Shown here one piece after another: positions 12,975 through 24,450 of a stretch of 64,000 nt of DNA. Source of the stretch: Panaeolus papilionaceus. Taxonomy: Eukaryota; Basidiomycota; Agaricomycetes; Agaricales. The notes beneath the pieces were generated by a model. That model saw nothing but the letters and a program-made list of their open reading frames with translations. It searched no databases and was not told the DNA's origin. A program made the translations under genes and the position numbers. Numbering within the stretch: the first letter of the stretch is position 1; each line of letters starts with the position of its first letter. Location of the stretch: contig JADNRZ010000016.1 in the NCBI GenBank assembly GCA_015501605.1, positions 868,001 to 932,000 of the forward strand, in the 5' to 3' direction.

Positions 12975-13420
12975 GTTTTTAGCAGTAACAAACGATACAG
13001 GAAGTTAGACCTTCAGTACCCAGCGAAGTGTCGATCCAAGATGATATGGTGATGGTTGACTTTGAAGCCTTGAGCGCTCAGTGAACCTAAGTAGACAGGA
13101 GGGATTCATTAGGTAACTCTGTTTCAACCTGAATTCAACTTTCGAAGTCATTTGCCAATTCAGAGGTTGTGGTTGATAAAGCGCGCCCTAATGACGTCGC
13201 GTGACCGTTGAGTCGATGTGACAACTTCAGGTGTGCCAGGCCTCTTCCGTTTAACGTCAAGGTCTAGCCTTCAAGCAGAAATAGCAACGGGCAGTCTATA
13301 TATTGTTTTATCGACCAAATAGCGGCGCACCGAAACGCATAAGGGCAGCGGTAAAGAATCATCATCTTTTTGGTATCTATACTGCCAATTGCATAACCTC
13401 GGCAAGCTTACACTTCAAAC

Positions 13421-14470
13421 TTAAACAACAAGGAGATAGACGTGAGTTTCATCATTCATGCCATGATAACGCAAGAAATACTTACAGTTAAACAAGCTGG
13501 TCTGGTGTTGCGGCAGATTCCTTTCGTCCCATCTCGGCGCAGGGATATCAAGTCGTCCAGGGTCGTAATACATCCCTAAGTCAGGATACACACCAGTACT
13601 CCAATTTGAGGAAACCACTTCTACGTAGAACTCCAATGGCTGTACTCTATCCTTGGATTTGCGCTCAATACTCTTCCAGGTCTCTTCGAGAAAAGTAGAC
13701 CAGGAGTCAAAACCAATTTCTGGACTTGATGCTGAGGCAGATTCAAGTTGATTGTATCCCAACGGTCGCTTGGGGGCAATGACGACTTTCCCGAACCATT
13801 GATCAAGAGCGTTGCTGCTGTCCTGGATTTCATTATCTGTGACCTCCTGTGTTTCCTGGAACTGACACTTGTTGCAGGTCTTGCTCTCGCAGTTACACCG
13901 ACACACTAGCCACGTTGCTTCTCCGTCCCTTTTCCAAACCAAAATGCCTGGAGCCCATCCTACTTCTGGGGTTTCATTCCGCCATGCCAGAGCGGAGACT
14001 TGTGGTGGATGGCTCCCTAGCCAGTTTTTGCCTTCAAGCCTTTGTATACCGTCAACAACCCCTAGACCAGCGTAGTCATGTGGGGGGAGACCTGGCCAAG
14101 CGGAGCCAAAGGAAGCTTGTCCCGGCCACTCCAGTACCCAGGTCTTGAATTCTGGAGGGAGAGTTATTCGATCTCTATGGTGCGAGCATGTGCGACTCTC
14201 GAGATGGTCAATGTACGCTGTGCGGTCGAATCTAGTGAGGTTCGCGATTGTCCAAGGGCGGGTCTGGAGAAATGCAGGAGAGTTGACAATACGAATGAAG
14301 AGTTTGAGTAGGGAAGCACGAGAATGGGATATGCGTGTTGAAAAAAGGACGATGTCCCGGAACGTAGTGCAGACAGACCGGATGACGAGCAAAGAGGGTA
14401 GGGGCAGGAACGAGATGACTTCGTGAAGCAACTCTGGCGCGAGGATATCGAGGATGCAGGTAATCGACAT
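13421..14470 (-). CDS. Single-exon F-box protein
   Basis: A 349-codon open frame starting with a canonical F-box: LAPELLHEVISFLPLPSLLV, then RSVCTTFRDI. The remainder contains LPPEFKTWVLEWPG and an acidic, Trp-rich stretch reminiscent of SMI1/KNR4-like sequences, plus a small Cys cluster (CRCNCESKTCNKC). It differs from the tandem family A-D in lacking introns and their zinc motifs. The 3' end is uncertain: a possible donor GTAAGT near 13490 would splice out the last 20 or so codons, but every acceptor I tried leads quickly to a stop. Predicted SCF adaptor; substrate unknown. Confidence 0.7.
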   Translation of the reverse strand: MSITCILDILAPELLHEVISFLPLPSLLVIRSVCTTFRDIVLFSTRISHSRASLLKLFIRIVNSPAFLQTRPWTIANLTRFDRTAYIDHLESRTCSHHRDRITLPPEFKTWVLEWPGQASFGSAWPGLPPHDYAGLGVVDGIQRLEGKNWLGSHPPQVSALAWRNETPEVGWAPGILVWKRDGEATWLVCRCNCESKTCNKCQFQETQEVTDNEIQDSSNALDQWFGKVVIAPKRPLGYNQLESASASSPEIGFDSWSTFLEETWKSIERKSKDRVQPLEFYVEVVSSNWSTGVYPDLGMYYDPGRLDIPAPRWDERNLPQHQTSLFNCKYFLRYHGMNDETHVYLLVV

Positions 14471-16123
14471 GATGGGTCTTTGTTGGTGGGTAAGAATTCT
14501 GGCTCTCTGGGCTCGTCGCTCGAGTTCGTCGACTTATAAATAAAGCACGGTAGAATAAAATTCACAACAGAAGAATAATGGCATCATTTTGCAATAGGCC
14601 GATGGACCCTTTGCGCCCTGTCAGGGTTGCCAATTGTGAGACTCGCAAATTACTTGTTGATGATCGTTGCAAGATCATAGATGGCAAGAGTTCTAGCCAC
14701 TCGCAATCCCTACAACGTCTTGCCTAACGAGTAGGTGTCAGATGGTAGTATATACGGAAAGGAAGTGAAGTTGCTTTAACGTTCATCCGGAACCGGGCCT
14801 CGTGGCAGCTTGACATCATCGGAGGTTCTGCATGTACAGTAGCCGGAAGTAGGATATGCGGTTCAGTAACTAACATCATGGCAGTAATTATAATGCAGAT
14901 CCTACGATGGTCAAATTAGTAGCAAATGAACATATATATATATACGTCTCTATTTTTGCTCCCCACCCAAGCTCGTCACAGAAGAGTCTGAGCTATGCAA
15001 AAATGCCTACCATAAGGAACCAATATTTCAAATTTGAAGTTTCCGTAGAAGCCTGTGGCGTAATCGCCCCTATCGTCAATAACAGTCTATCGAAATGTAA
15101 ATCGAATCGTCACTGTCGGACCTTCGAGCACATTACTTACCAGCCACAGCGTCAGGTCGGTGTCATTAGTATGGAGATGTTAACGTTGGTGTCTGAATTG
15201 TCTGGAGTTGAGCTTCTAATTCCTAGCTCAGGTGATCCGAAAGTACTTGCAAGCATTCGATGGGTTCTCGCTCACGGTCTCCATGTATGACACTTCGAAG
15301 GGCATGGCACAAGCTGAATCTCAATACTGAAATAGTACACCCATAACCCGTTTCGTATCCTGTACTATGATGGCATTGCGAGTCCCGTAATGAGTTATTT
15401 CTACTCATCGCAATAAGAGCTCAAATGATCACCGATGATGAAATCGTCGTAGAACCATGCGCGGGATTCGGATGCGGTGCGGTAGGACGGACATACATGG
15501 TAATGTCAAGTCTATCCAACCCCCGTCTCGGTGTAATAATAATAGTCACCCTGCTTGTTGGAAAAACCTCTTACCTGATTTGTTGTTCGGCATGTCGACC
15601 CGGAGGGTGCGCATGGTGCTTTAAACTAGATGGTGCTTGGTGTGTAAATGATGGGGTTCGAGAATTGATTCGCACTAATGAGCGCTTGAACCCTAATTTA
15701 AACCCAGACGCATATAGAGTGCATGTACACGTTAACGTTTGTGCTCCTTATCACATTTTAACTTATTGTTTGGTCATCACGCGCTTCAAGCACTGACCGA
15801 AATGCACTGGCTTGACGACGCTGGCAGGGTGATGCTGATAACATCCCTTTCGTGAGGTTTTCGGAAAGGATGATTAACTTATCCTAACATCATGCTCTTG
15901 ATGCTCCATGATGGGTCCTGGGTGTATGCCACATATTCGTCGTATCGGAGTATTGGGATTAGTGCCCAAAGTAAGAGAAAATCATGGCATCGACTAGCGA
16001 ACCACTGCCAACTGGATCTACACAGGACAGCTGAAAACAAGAATGACATTTGTATTATATACAGAACAATGTGAGTGCTCAGTCTCAACCCATAGAGTTT
16101 AACTTGAGCCCTAATTAATTAAA
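14471..16123. other. 1.65-kb stretch without a supportable gene
   Basis: Contains the promoter side of the single-exon F-box gene and the 3' flank of copy C. The open frames at 14907-15290 and 15425-15796 have no domain, biased composition or splice partner. No inverted repeats were noticed. Confidence 0.4.
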
Positions 16124-18600
16124 TCAGGGGAATTCAGGACCAGGGGGCCATAACCGAAGCTGCGCGATGGTAGTCTCCAGCCCTTGCGGATACTTCCAGT
16201 CATTATCCGTAGGATAGTCTATCTTGTGCCTATTTTTCTGTCAGCGCGACGTTGCGTGGATTTTTGGCATGGATACGACATACTCGTTAAATAAATGTCG
16301 TCGCACTTTGGTTAGCTTATCATGAAAGTCGCAATGCTCGCATTGCATAGGGACGTCGGCGAAATAAGCACAACGCTCCAGTGTACGTTTGATCACCTCA
16401 TTCACCGTTTTAACGTCCTCCGGATTGGCGGTCTTCAAGAAAGCGACGCTTGTGTGTGTTGAGTGGTGATGATAATGAGTCCGCATGATGTGCGATGCCT
16501 GTAGCCCACAATTTAATATCTAAGCCAGTACATGTACGAATCACGATGGACGCACCGTATGACTCCATCGCAACATTAGTCTTCCTTCGGACCTGCTGTT
16601 ACAGCGGGTACATTCGAAGAAGGCGTGAGCTTCGTTCATTTCCTCCACAGTGGTCGTGTCAGGATCCAAACCGCACATGGTGATGAGGTTGCATACAATT
16701 TGATGCGCGGTATTGTGAAAGACAATCCTGTTATCAGAGTTCCAAGGGCCATACTTGAAAACGTCGACGGCAATGCTCTCGACGAGACTAAGTTGGGCTT
16801 TAGATTGCGACGGAAACTCGAACTTGCGATAGAAAGCCTGTGGTACATTCAAGACTTCGTAGTCGGGGAGCCGATGCTGGAGGCTCGTGCCAAATACGGT
16901 GGTGGCTAGCCTTGTAACTGTCGCGGGGTCGTATTCCTTCTTTAGGGACGCGTAACCTTCTTTGAGAATCTTCACAAATTTGACATTACGAATCACCTTC
17001 GCCTCTTCGACGATAGTCAGAAATGAGTCCTTGTCGAAGAAATGTGCAGCTGTAACTATGACCTCCGGCGGAGTGTCAACCACCACCGCTCGAATACGAG
17101 GTACAATGAAAATGTCGCTGACGTAGGGCGCCCCGACGCCCGATGGCATCCAATCTTTAACAGCCTGAGGATATGTTCTGTGCAAAACTTCAATCCGGGT
17201 TTTGTACAGTGCTCTCTTTTCCGCTTCGATTCGTGTATCCCGAATCTTGGTCATAATTCCGCCAATCGCAACCTTGGCACTTTCAATCGCTGAAAAATGA
17301 TAAGGCTGTGGATATGTCCCAGAAAACAAGTGAACATACACGCATCCGTCAGTGGTTTCCGGCAGATCTTGTCGATGTCAGCATCAGCTGGGAGCTCTCC
17401 AGTTGACGTTTTCGATAATTCTTCTGCCCAGCCCATTGTTTTTGCCAATTCAAGGATCCTGCGTCGATTAGAAGAGAGGTCGAAATATGAGTTCAGCTGG
17501 AGTCACTGAAGCAAAGAAAATGCAATCTTACCTTGCTTTTCGGTCAGTAGCATCCCGTATTTTCTCCTGCTCAAGATACGTTTTAGCTTTCTCCGCCCAA
17601 GCTTCGCATTCTTTCGCGTTCTTGGCCGAGAGGATGTATAAGTGACCGAATCGAACACGAAAATACGGGGTTCTGGCACACCTGTTCAACAGATAATAGG
17701 TATTCCAACTTCGTTTTCTCCCACTCCTTCTTTTTCTCAAAAGTTTCCAGCGATTTATATTCCTCTGCCCACATTGTGGCGTATTTTTGGGAGTAGTGGC
17801 GGGTCCCTGCGTAAGGCCGGTTAGTCTCAGGGCTAGGTGAATCAAATACAAGTACGCACTGCCTCGAATATAGACGCAGGGAACATTAAGCTGAATATCC
17901 CCAGGTAGTTTGAGACGCTGAACAAAGGCCAATGATACAAAGCTACATCAGGATAATTACACAGTCATTATGAGAGATGTCGAAAAGTGTTTCATGTTTC
18001 AACTCACCTGTCCGTCACGCAATTCGCGCAAAGTCGGGTTCGAGCGCGCCACACCGTATGAAGCTGGACTCGATTCGATTTGCAAATCTGATTACAATTG
18101 GTTCATAAAAGACAGACCAAAGTGGCTCTCGAAGGTCAGTCACAGATTAATGCGATGAGCACGAGTAGAACCCACCATGCAGCCCTTCCCGAATGTCAAT
18201 TCAGCAAACATAGGCTCGGTGATATCTCCAGGGCAGTCAGGTGCGTCAGGGATATGGGAACGGGACTGAACCCAGATAGATTTGAACCCAGGGCTCATAA
18301 CCAGTTCCTTGAACTCTTGTGACACACGGCCCAAGCTAAGGAGGTCCGTAGGAAGAAGATGTCCAAATATCTATAACCATGGTTAGACATTCGTACGAAG
18401 ACATAGACGTATACAAGCCAACTCACCTCAAGCAGTACATCAAAAGGCATATCCAGCACCTTTCTCAACGATCCTGCTTTTGCGCGCGACCTCGACTTCT
18501 TCGCTCCTGTTTCAGCACCATCCTGGTCTGTAGTAGCCGCCTTGCGTTTACGCTTGCTAGGGCCTGATGTGGCTGCTGTGTCCTGGCTTTTTGGTGGCAT
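16124..18600 (-). CDS. F-box protein with zinc-binding Cys clusters, tandem copy C
   Basis: Same plan as copy A. The start is at 18600 (MPPKSQDTAATSG), with a basic tract KRKRKAATT and AKKSRSRAK, an F-box split by an intron (MPFDVLLE into IFGHLLPTDLLSLGR), and KGCMICKSNRVQ...RLCANC as the double CxxC. A Glu/Lys-rich helical region follows (YKSLETFEKKKEWEK). The large exon at about 16560-17290 carries YVSDIFIVPRIRAVV, the heptad-like core and FECTRCNSRSEGRLMLRW. The next exon has MRTHYHHHSTHTSV and CEHCDFHDKLTKVRRH, and the last exon ends LWPPGPEFP before TGA 16124-16126. All junctions I checked keep phase, so it looks intact. It pairs with copy D, not with A or B. Confidence 0.78.
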
Positions 18601-19186
18601 GTTGAACTAATGAAGGGTTGGTGGCCTTCTGCTTGAGTGTTCTTGGTAAATATAGCAATACGCTTCAGTGGCAATCCGCAGAGGTTTGAGTGTGAAAGGT
18701 GCCGGTTACCAGTGGCATGAGCGTGCTTTCAACAATGAGTTGACGGAGAATGAGCCACTAGCAACCTATGTTTATTGTGTTATTCAGTTGATTCCAATTC
18801 TTTCTCGTGTGGTTACACAGAAGCCACTTACCTGGTGGGGACAGTCTACCTCATTCATTTTTGTAGCTAGAACATGCCAAGAGTGAGTATCTCATCGTAT
18901 GTACATATAAGTGTGTGTGACGTCCCTCAGGAACAGGGGAGTTACTGACTCTGGAGGCAAATTGAATGATCCTTGAGCACACGACGCGAAAATAGGAGCT
19001 TGAATGAATTAAAAAGATCCCACGATTCACATCAGCCCAACGGAAAGGGCTGCTCAATTCTTAAATCAGTTCAACCACTTGAACAGTAACTCGACGCAAT
19101 ATACGCAATATTTATGACTGAAAAATTTAGTGATGGGACATGCTGAATGAGCCCACTGAGTATAACTTAAGCCGTAGTTAATTAGA
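18601..19186. other. Promoter region of copy C and 3' flank of copy D
   Basis: No gene. Blocks such as GCAACCTATG, CAGTTGATTCC, CGTGTGGTTACACAG and CACACGACGCGAAA reappear in slightly altered form and the same order at 21820-23060 upstream of copy D. This marks it as part of the duplicated unit. Confidence 0.5.
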
Positions 19187-21669
19187 TCAGGGGAATTCAG
19201 GACCAGGGGGCCATAATCGATGCTGCTCGATGGTAGTCTCCATCGCTTGCATAGACTTCCAGTCGTCGTCCGTAGGGTAGTCTATCTTGTGCCTATTCAT
19301 CTGTCAGCGAGCCACATTGTGAGGTGATTGGCATGGACATAACATACTCCTTAAACAAATGTTGTCGCACTTTGGTCAGCTTATCTTGAAGGTCGCAGTG
19401 CTTGCATTGCATCGGAACGTCGCCGGAATAAGCACGACGCTCTCGTAAATCTTTGATTGCCTTCCTCACTGCTTGAACGTCCTCGCTATTGGGGATCTTC
19501 AAGAAAGCGACGCTTGCGTATGTTGAGTGGTGATGATAATGAGTCCGCATAATGTGCGATGCCTGCAGTCCAGAATTTCAATGTCTTAACCACTACAGGC
19601 TGAGGTAGCAATCAGGGGACGCACCACATGACTCCATCGCAACATCAGTCTTCCCTCATACCTGCTGTTACAGCGGGTACACTCGAGGATGGGGTCAGCT
19701 TTTTTCATTTCCTCCACAGTGGTCGTGTCAGGATCCAGACCACACAAGGTGATGAGGTTGCATATAATTTGATGCGCGCTGTTATGAAAGACAATCCTGT
19801 TATCGGTGTTCCAAGGGCCGTACTTGAAAACGCCGACGGCAATATTCTCGACAAAGCCAAGGTCGGGTTTGGATTGCCACCCATACTCGAACTTGCGAGA
19901 CAAAGCCTGTGGTACATTCAAGACTTCGTAGTCAGGGAGCGAATGCTTGAAGGTTGTACCAAATACGGTGGAGGCGAGCCTGGTAACCGTCGCGGGGTCG
20001 TATTCCTTCTTTATAGACTTATAGCCTTCTTTGAGAATCTTCACAAATTTGGCCTTGCGAATCGACTTTGCCTCTTCGACGATAGTCGGAAGTGAATCCT
20101 TGTCAAAGAAATGTGCAGGTGTAACCGTGACCTCCGGCGGAGTGTCGACCACCACCGCTCGAATGCGAGGTACAATGAAAATGTCGCTGACGTAGGGCAC
20201 CCCGACACCCGATGGCATCCAATCTTTTACTGCTTGAGGATATGTTTTGTGCAGAAGCTCGATCCGGGTTTTGTACAATGCCCTCTTCTCCACGTCGATT
20301 CGTGCATCCCGAATCTTGATCATAATTTTGTCAATCGCAACCTTGGCACTTTCAATCGCTGGAAAATGATAAGGCTGTGGATATGTCCCAGAAAAAAAGC
20401 GAACATACACGCATCCGTCAGCGGTTTCCGGCAGATCTTGTCGATATCAGCATCGGCTGGGAGTTCTCCAGTTGACGTTTTCGACAATTCTTCTGCCCAG
20501 CCCATTGATTTGGCCAACTCAAGGATTCTTTGTTGAATCAAAGAGGGAACGAAACATAGATCAGGAGAAGGTGATTAAAGACACAGAAAATGATATCTCA
20601 CCTTGCTTTTCGGTCAGTAGCATCGCGTGTTTTCTCCTTCTCCAGATACCGTGCAGCTTTGTCCACCCAAATAGCACATGCTTTCGCATGCTTAGCCGAC
20701 ATAATGAATAAGTAGCCAAATTGCACTAAAATATTGAGTTCTAGCACACCTGTTCAACGGACAGCAAATATTCCAACTTTGTTTTCTCCCACTCCTCCTT
20801 TTCCTCTTTAGTTTTCAGCGAGTTATATTCATCCGCCCACATTTTGGCGTATTTCTGGCAACAGTGGTCGCTCTCTGCACAAGGACGGTTGATCTCAGGA
20901 CTTCTTGAATGAATTACAAGTACGCACTGCCTCGGATATAGATACGTGGAACCTTGTCATGAATAGCTGGAGGTAGATTGAGACGTCTGATAAAAGCATT
21001 CGATACAAAGCTGCGTGGGGATAATAATGGGCAATCATCAGGAAAGTAATCGAAAAGCATGCTATGTTTCAACTCACGTATCTGCTATGCAATTCGTGCA
21101 AAGTCGTGTCCGAGCACGCCACAGCGTATGAACCTGGACTCGATTTGCGTTGCACATCTGAGCACCATTGGACAATAAAAGTCAGACATCGAAGTGATAC
21201 CCGCAGGTCAGTTACAGAGTGGAATGAGCACGAGTCGAACCCACCATGCAGCCCTTCCCGAATGCCAACTCAGCAAACATGGGCTCGGTGATATCTCCAG
21301 GGCAGTCAGGTGCGTCAGGGATCTGGGAACGGGACTGAACCCAGATAGATTTGAACCCAGGGCTCATAACTAGTTCCTTAAACTCTTGTGACACACGACC
21401 CAAGCTAAGGAGGTCTGTAGGAAGAAGATGCCCAAATATCTATAACCATGGTTAGACATTCGTACGAAGACATAGACATCGCAAGCAGACACCTCAAGCA
21501 ACACATCAAAAGGCATGTCCAGCACCTTTCTCAACGATCCTGCTGCTTTTGCGCGCGACCTCGATTTCTTCGCTCCTGTCTGAGCATCGCCAGGCTCTGC
21601 AGCAGTCGCCTTGCGTTTACGCTTGCTAGGGCCCGACGTAGTTGCTGTGTCCTGGCCTTTTCGCGGCAT
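19187..21669 (-). CDS. F-box protein with zinc-binding Cys clusters, tandem copy D
   Basis: Near-duplicate of copy C with the same exon plan. The start is at 21669 (MPRKGQDTATTSG), followed by KRKRKATAA, AKKSRSRAK, MPFDVLLE/IFGHLLPTDLLSLGR, MCNANRVQ...RLCTNC, the large exon at about 19600-20370 with LECTRCNSRYEGRLMLRW, then HYHHHSTYASV, CKHCDLQDKLTKVRQH and the terminal LWPPGPEFP (TGA 19187-19189). No frame break was seen. The 5' flank resembles that of copy C (18700-19090) but is interrupted by a 954-bp insertion starting about 170 bp upstream of the start codon. D and C therefore form a tandem duplication of about 3 kb including promoter and 3' flank. Confidence 0.78.
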
Positions 21670-21835
21670 GTTAGATGAGGGTTTGCGATGGTATGGTGTT
21701 GAATTATCGCCTCCTGCTTCAGTGCCCTTCGTAGATTTAGCGGATATGACAAGACGCTTGATTATGGTAAGTCCCGGTTATCTGTGAGTTTTCAGCACTG
21801 AATTGGCAGAGAATGAGCTGCTATGTAGCAACCTG

Positions 21836-22803
21836 TAGGTTATGGGGACGGGCGTTCACACTGAAAGAGGGTGTTTATTTGTACATGTTTTATTCAGAGG
21901 CATCCCAGCCAAAATTTGTGATCAACTTCGCGGTACACTTTTTAGACGATTCTCCACCTGGTTAGTGGAAATTATTGTGCCATTATGCATTTTCCTTATG
22001 TATCTTCGTATCCTCGCTCTAAATCCATAAAATTCAGAAGTCATCGCTAAGTTATGTAATGTAGAATGTGTATATGAAACTCATATGACAATTCATGGCG
22101 AGGAAAGGTAGATGTGAAAAGATAAAATAGAAATCCAGAATTGCTAAGCAAGAAACGCGTCCGTCGCCACAAAAAGTGTACCTGAAGGAAAACACTAATT
22201 TATGGGGCGAACGCGTGACGTCACGTCAGTGACACACGCGACAAACCCACTCCGCACGGTCTAAAACGGATCCTGACCTTATTGGTCAGTATACTGTTAT
22301 AGAACTAGGAGAGCAGATCGACGCATTTCGAATGCAAGGTTTGAAAGATGTCGAGCCCAAGAACTGTTATAAACAGAGGCCCGAAAGGGTAGCATATGTG
22401 ATCAAATTGGTTACAGCCTGGAATATTCTTCTGGCCGAAAATGGTGGTGTACCACCAGATGATATTCCACATGACTGGGAAATGGCAGATGACATGAACA
22501 AATAGACAGCATGCACAATTCTCAACCAAAAGAAAGCAGACTCATTACTTGTTATCATTATTCTAATCTCTCAATCAAATTAATATTAATAGGAAGTTTC
22601 ATGCCAATCTTTGATGCATCGGCAATATGTCATTTTTATCGTATATATATTCAATCTGCATATTTAATTCTGGTGTTATAAGACGTCTACCGTCGCAAAC
22701 AACTGGTTTAGGGCTCTGAAGAGGGGACGACAACATATGTTGTGGCTGTGCGATGACTAAGCTTGCCATCGACATAACGGTGAACGCCCGTCCCCATAGG
22801 TTA
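21836..22803. mobile_element. 954-bp DNA-transposon-like insertion with 17-bp TIRs and 7-bp TSDs
   Basis: The element spans 21843-22796. It starts TGGGGACGGGCGTTCAC and ends with the exact reverse complement. It is flanked by TAGGTTA at 21836-21842 and again at 22797-22803. The paralogous promoter of copy C has no such insertion, which gives an empty-site comparison. It contains no transposase, only one 90-codon open stretch without an upstream ATG, so it is a non-autonomous or deleted element. Superfamily not assigned: a 7-bp TSD does not by itself decide. Confidence 0.75.
22233..22505 (+). pseudogene. Unidentified ORF fragment inside the 954-bp insertion
   Basis: Open from 22233 to TAG at 22503-22505. 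It reads like real protein: GEQIDAFRMQGLKDVEP, then CYKQRPERVAYVIKLVTAW and GGVPPDDIPHDWEMADD. It has balanced composition and an acidic end, but no ATG before codon 34. Probably a remnant of a gene carried by the element. Family not recognised. Confidence 0.3.
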
Positions 22804-23259
22804 GCATGTCCTGTTCATTGGCGTGTGTCGGTTGATTCCGATGCTTCCCCGTGTGAGTTACAGCGCAGCCACTGACCAGTCTAACCGGGTGGAGCCTAGT
22901 ACGGTGATACTTATCAGAGAGCCTTCAATTCAGTAGCTTTGCTTTGACTCCTATCTCGAGAATGTCGGCGACGAGTCATCTGGTCACCTAGATCATATCC
23001 ACAAGACGCGAAACAGGGGCTCGGATGTGATTTGAAAAATCCCACGAATCCCATCAGTGCAATGGACAGGCAAAGGACTGCTTTAAACTGCTTTTTGTTT
23101 ACCTCCTTGAACATTGAAAATCGAACTTCCTTGTCCATTTAAGCACTGACTACTTACGACCGTCGAGAACCTCTGGGCATTATCTGAATGCTTGTTGATT
23201 ACACCTCCAACTTTTGGCAGACACCCTGGAAGAGCTCATTCATGATCCCGACAAGTTTA

Positions 23260-23315
23260 GGGTCTGTACGGATACGAAAATACGGCTGTATTTTCAGTTG
23301 AGGTTCAGGTTTGAT
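23260..23315 (+). repeat. Left terminal inverted repeat of the Harbinger-like element
   Basis: 56 bp, reverse complement of 23975-24030 apart from two transitions. Confidence 0.85.
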
Positions 23316-23974
23316 GTTCACGGGTAGTTCCGACAGAGACTTGAGCTAGGTAGTCACATTGTTGTCACATTTGATAATTGATTGATGATAACATGATAAC
23401 GAGCTTCCCTCTTGACATTTCCTTGCATTTTGCTTTAACGCAGACCATCGCAGCATCCTCAAGGCCACTGCACGGTTTATAAACATGGAACATTATTAAT
23501 ACAACACACTGGGGGTTTCCACACCCCCATTCCCCTTAACTTATCCCCCCTCTCAACCTTTAGATACATCCGGCTCCGTGTCTCGTGCTGCCCCTGCCCC
23601 CTGGACTCGTGCACAGGAAACCAGCTTCTTATCATACGCAGCTCCTCCACCAAGGCCTTGAAAACATGCAGCCTGACACCAAGTTTAGTCCTCATTGACC
23701 CATTCTGCTTCAGTCAACTTGAAGGTGTGATAGGGTTGCTTCTAATTGAGTGGTGAAGCATAGAGTACTGTAGCGACTCCTGCTACCTGAACCACATATA
23801 CTGCTGCCAATATAAGTTGTTTCTGAAGTAGGAGGAAGCATAAATGTGGTTTCAACAAGGTGAACTTGAGGAAAGAAGCTATCTTATCAAGGTTCTTCAG
23901 GAGCCGAACTGGGCTTGATGTCACCCTCAGTCACTCCGACGTTTTTGGATAGCCATGGGAAGATTACGTACTCA

Positions 23975-24030
23975 ATCAAACCTGAACCTCAACCGAAAAT
24001 ACGGCCGTATTTTCGTATCCGTACAGACCC
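23975..24030 (-). repeat. Right terminal inverted repeat of the Harbinger-like element
   Basis: 56 bp, pairs with 23260-23315. Confidence 0.85.
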
Positions 24031-24033
24031 TTA

Positions 24034-24450
24034 ACAGTCAAGTTGGTTCCAAAACATTTGTCGTTGACAATCTGACTGAAGGCGTAAAGAGTTCAAGCGT
24101 TGAGGTAGGTTAGCTGCCGTGCCCTTTTATGGGAGCAAGCAAGCAAACGATATCAACCTTGTTACTTCTTTACCTTGGGCTACTGTGAAACAATCCACTT
24201 GCGCAACATTCGTAACACTATTGTTGTTGTTATCCCAAATTGACGTACTCTGTCTCTCTTCTGTGCACTCCACCAAACAACAGCGGCTTGTTGGGCTTGT
24301 TGATCTATAGAAAATGAGGACCACGGAAAACGACGGGCTCAACCTGATCGCACCACTCCCCAGTTGATCACCAACTGCGATCTTTCGTTTACTCGTTTTC
24401 TCTTTCCCCATATCTACCAACACCGCGTAGGACTCTCATCTTCGTCTTCA
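24034..24450. other. Upstream region of the GH30 gene
   Basis: No gene. Presumed promoter and 5' UTR; the transposon-like element ends about 420 bp before the start codon. Confidence 0.4.

Larger units (their letters stand above)
23257..24033. mobile_element. Non-autonomous PIF/Harbinger-like element (Tourist-type MITE)
   Basis: The element is 23260-24030 (771 bp). Its termini are inverted repeats of 56 bp (23260-23315 and 23975-24030) with only two mismatches. They begin GGGTCTGTACGGATACG and include the inner palindrome AATACGGCCGTATT. TTA at 23257-23259 and 24031-24033 is the target-site duplication. A GGGTCTGT terminus with a 3-bp TWA duplication is the hallmark of PIF/Harbinger. No transposase or Myb-like ORF is present. 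Confidence 0.82.

Noticed and set aside
15425..15796. Possible gene on the plus strand between F-box copies
   Set aside because: A 123-codon frame with no domain, no splice context and no similarity to the array.
19628..20536. Plus-strand open frames of 155 and 141 codons opposite F-box copy D
   Set aside because: Mirror frames of the conserved large exon. The same mirrors appear opposite copy C.
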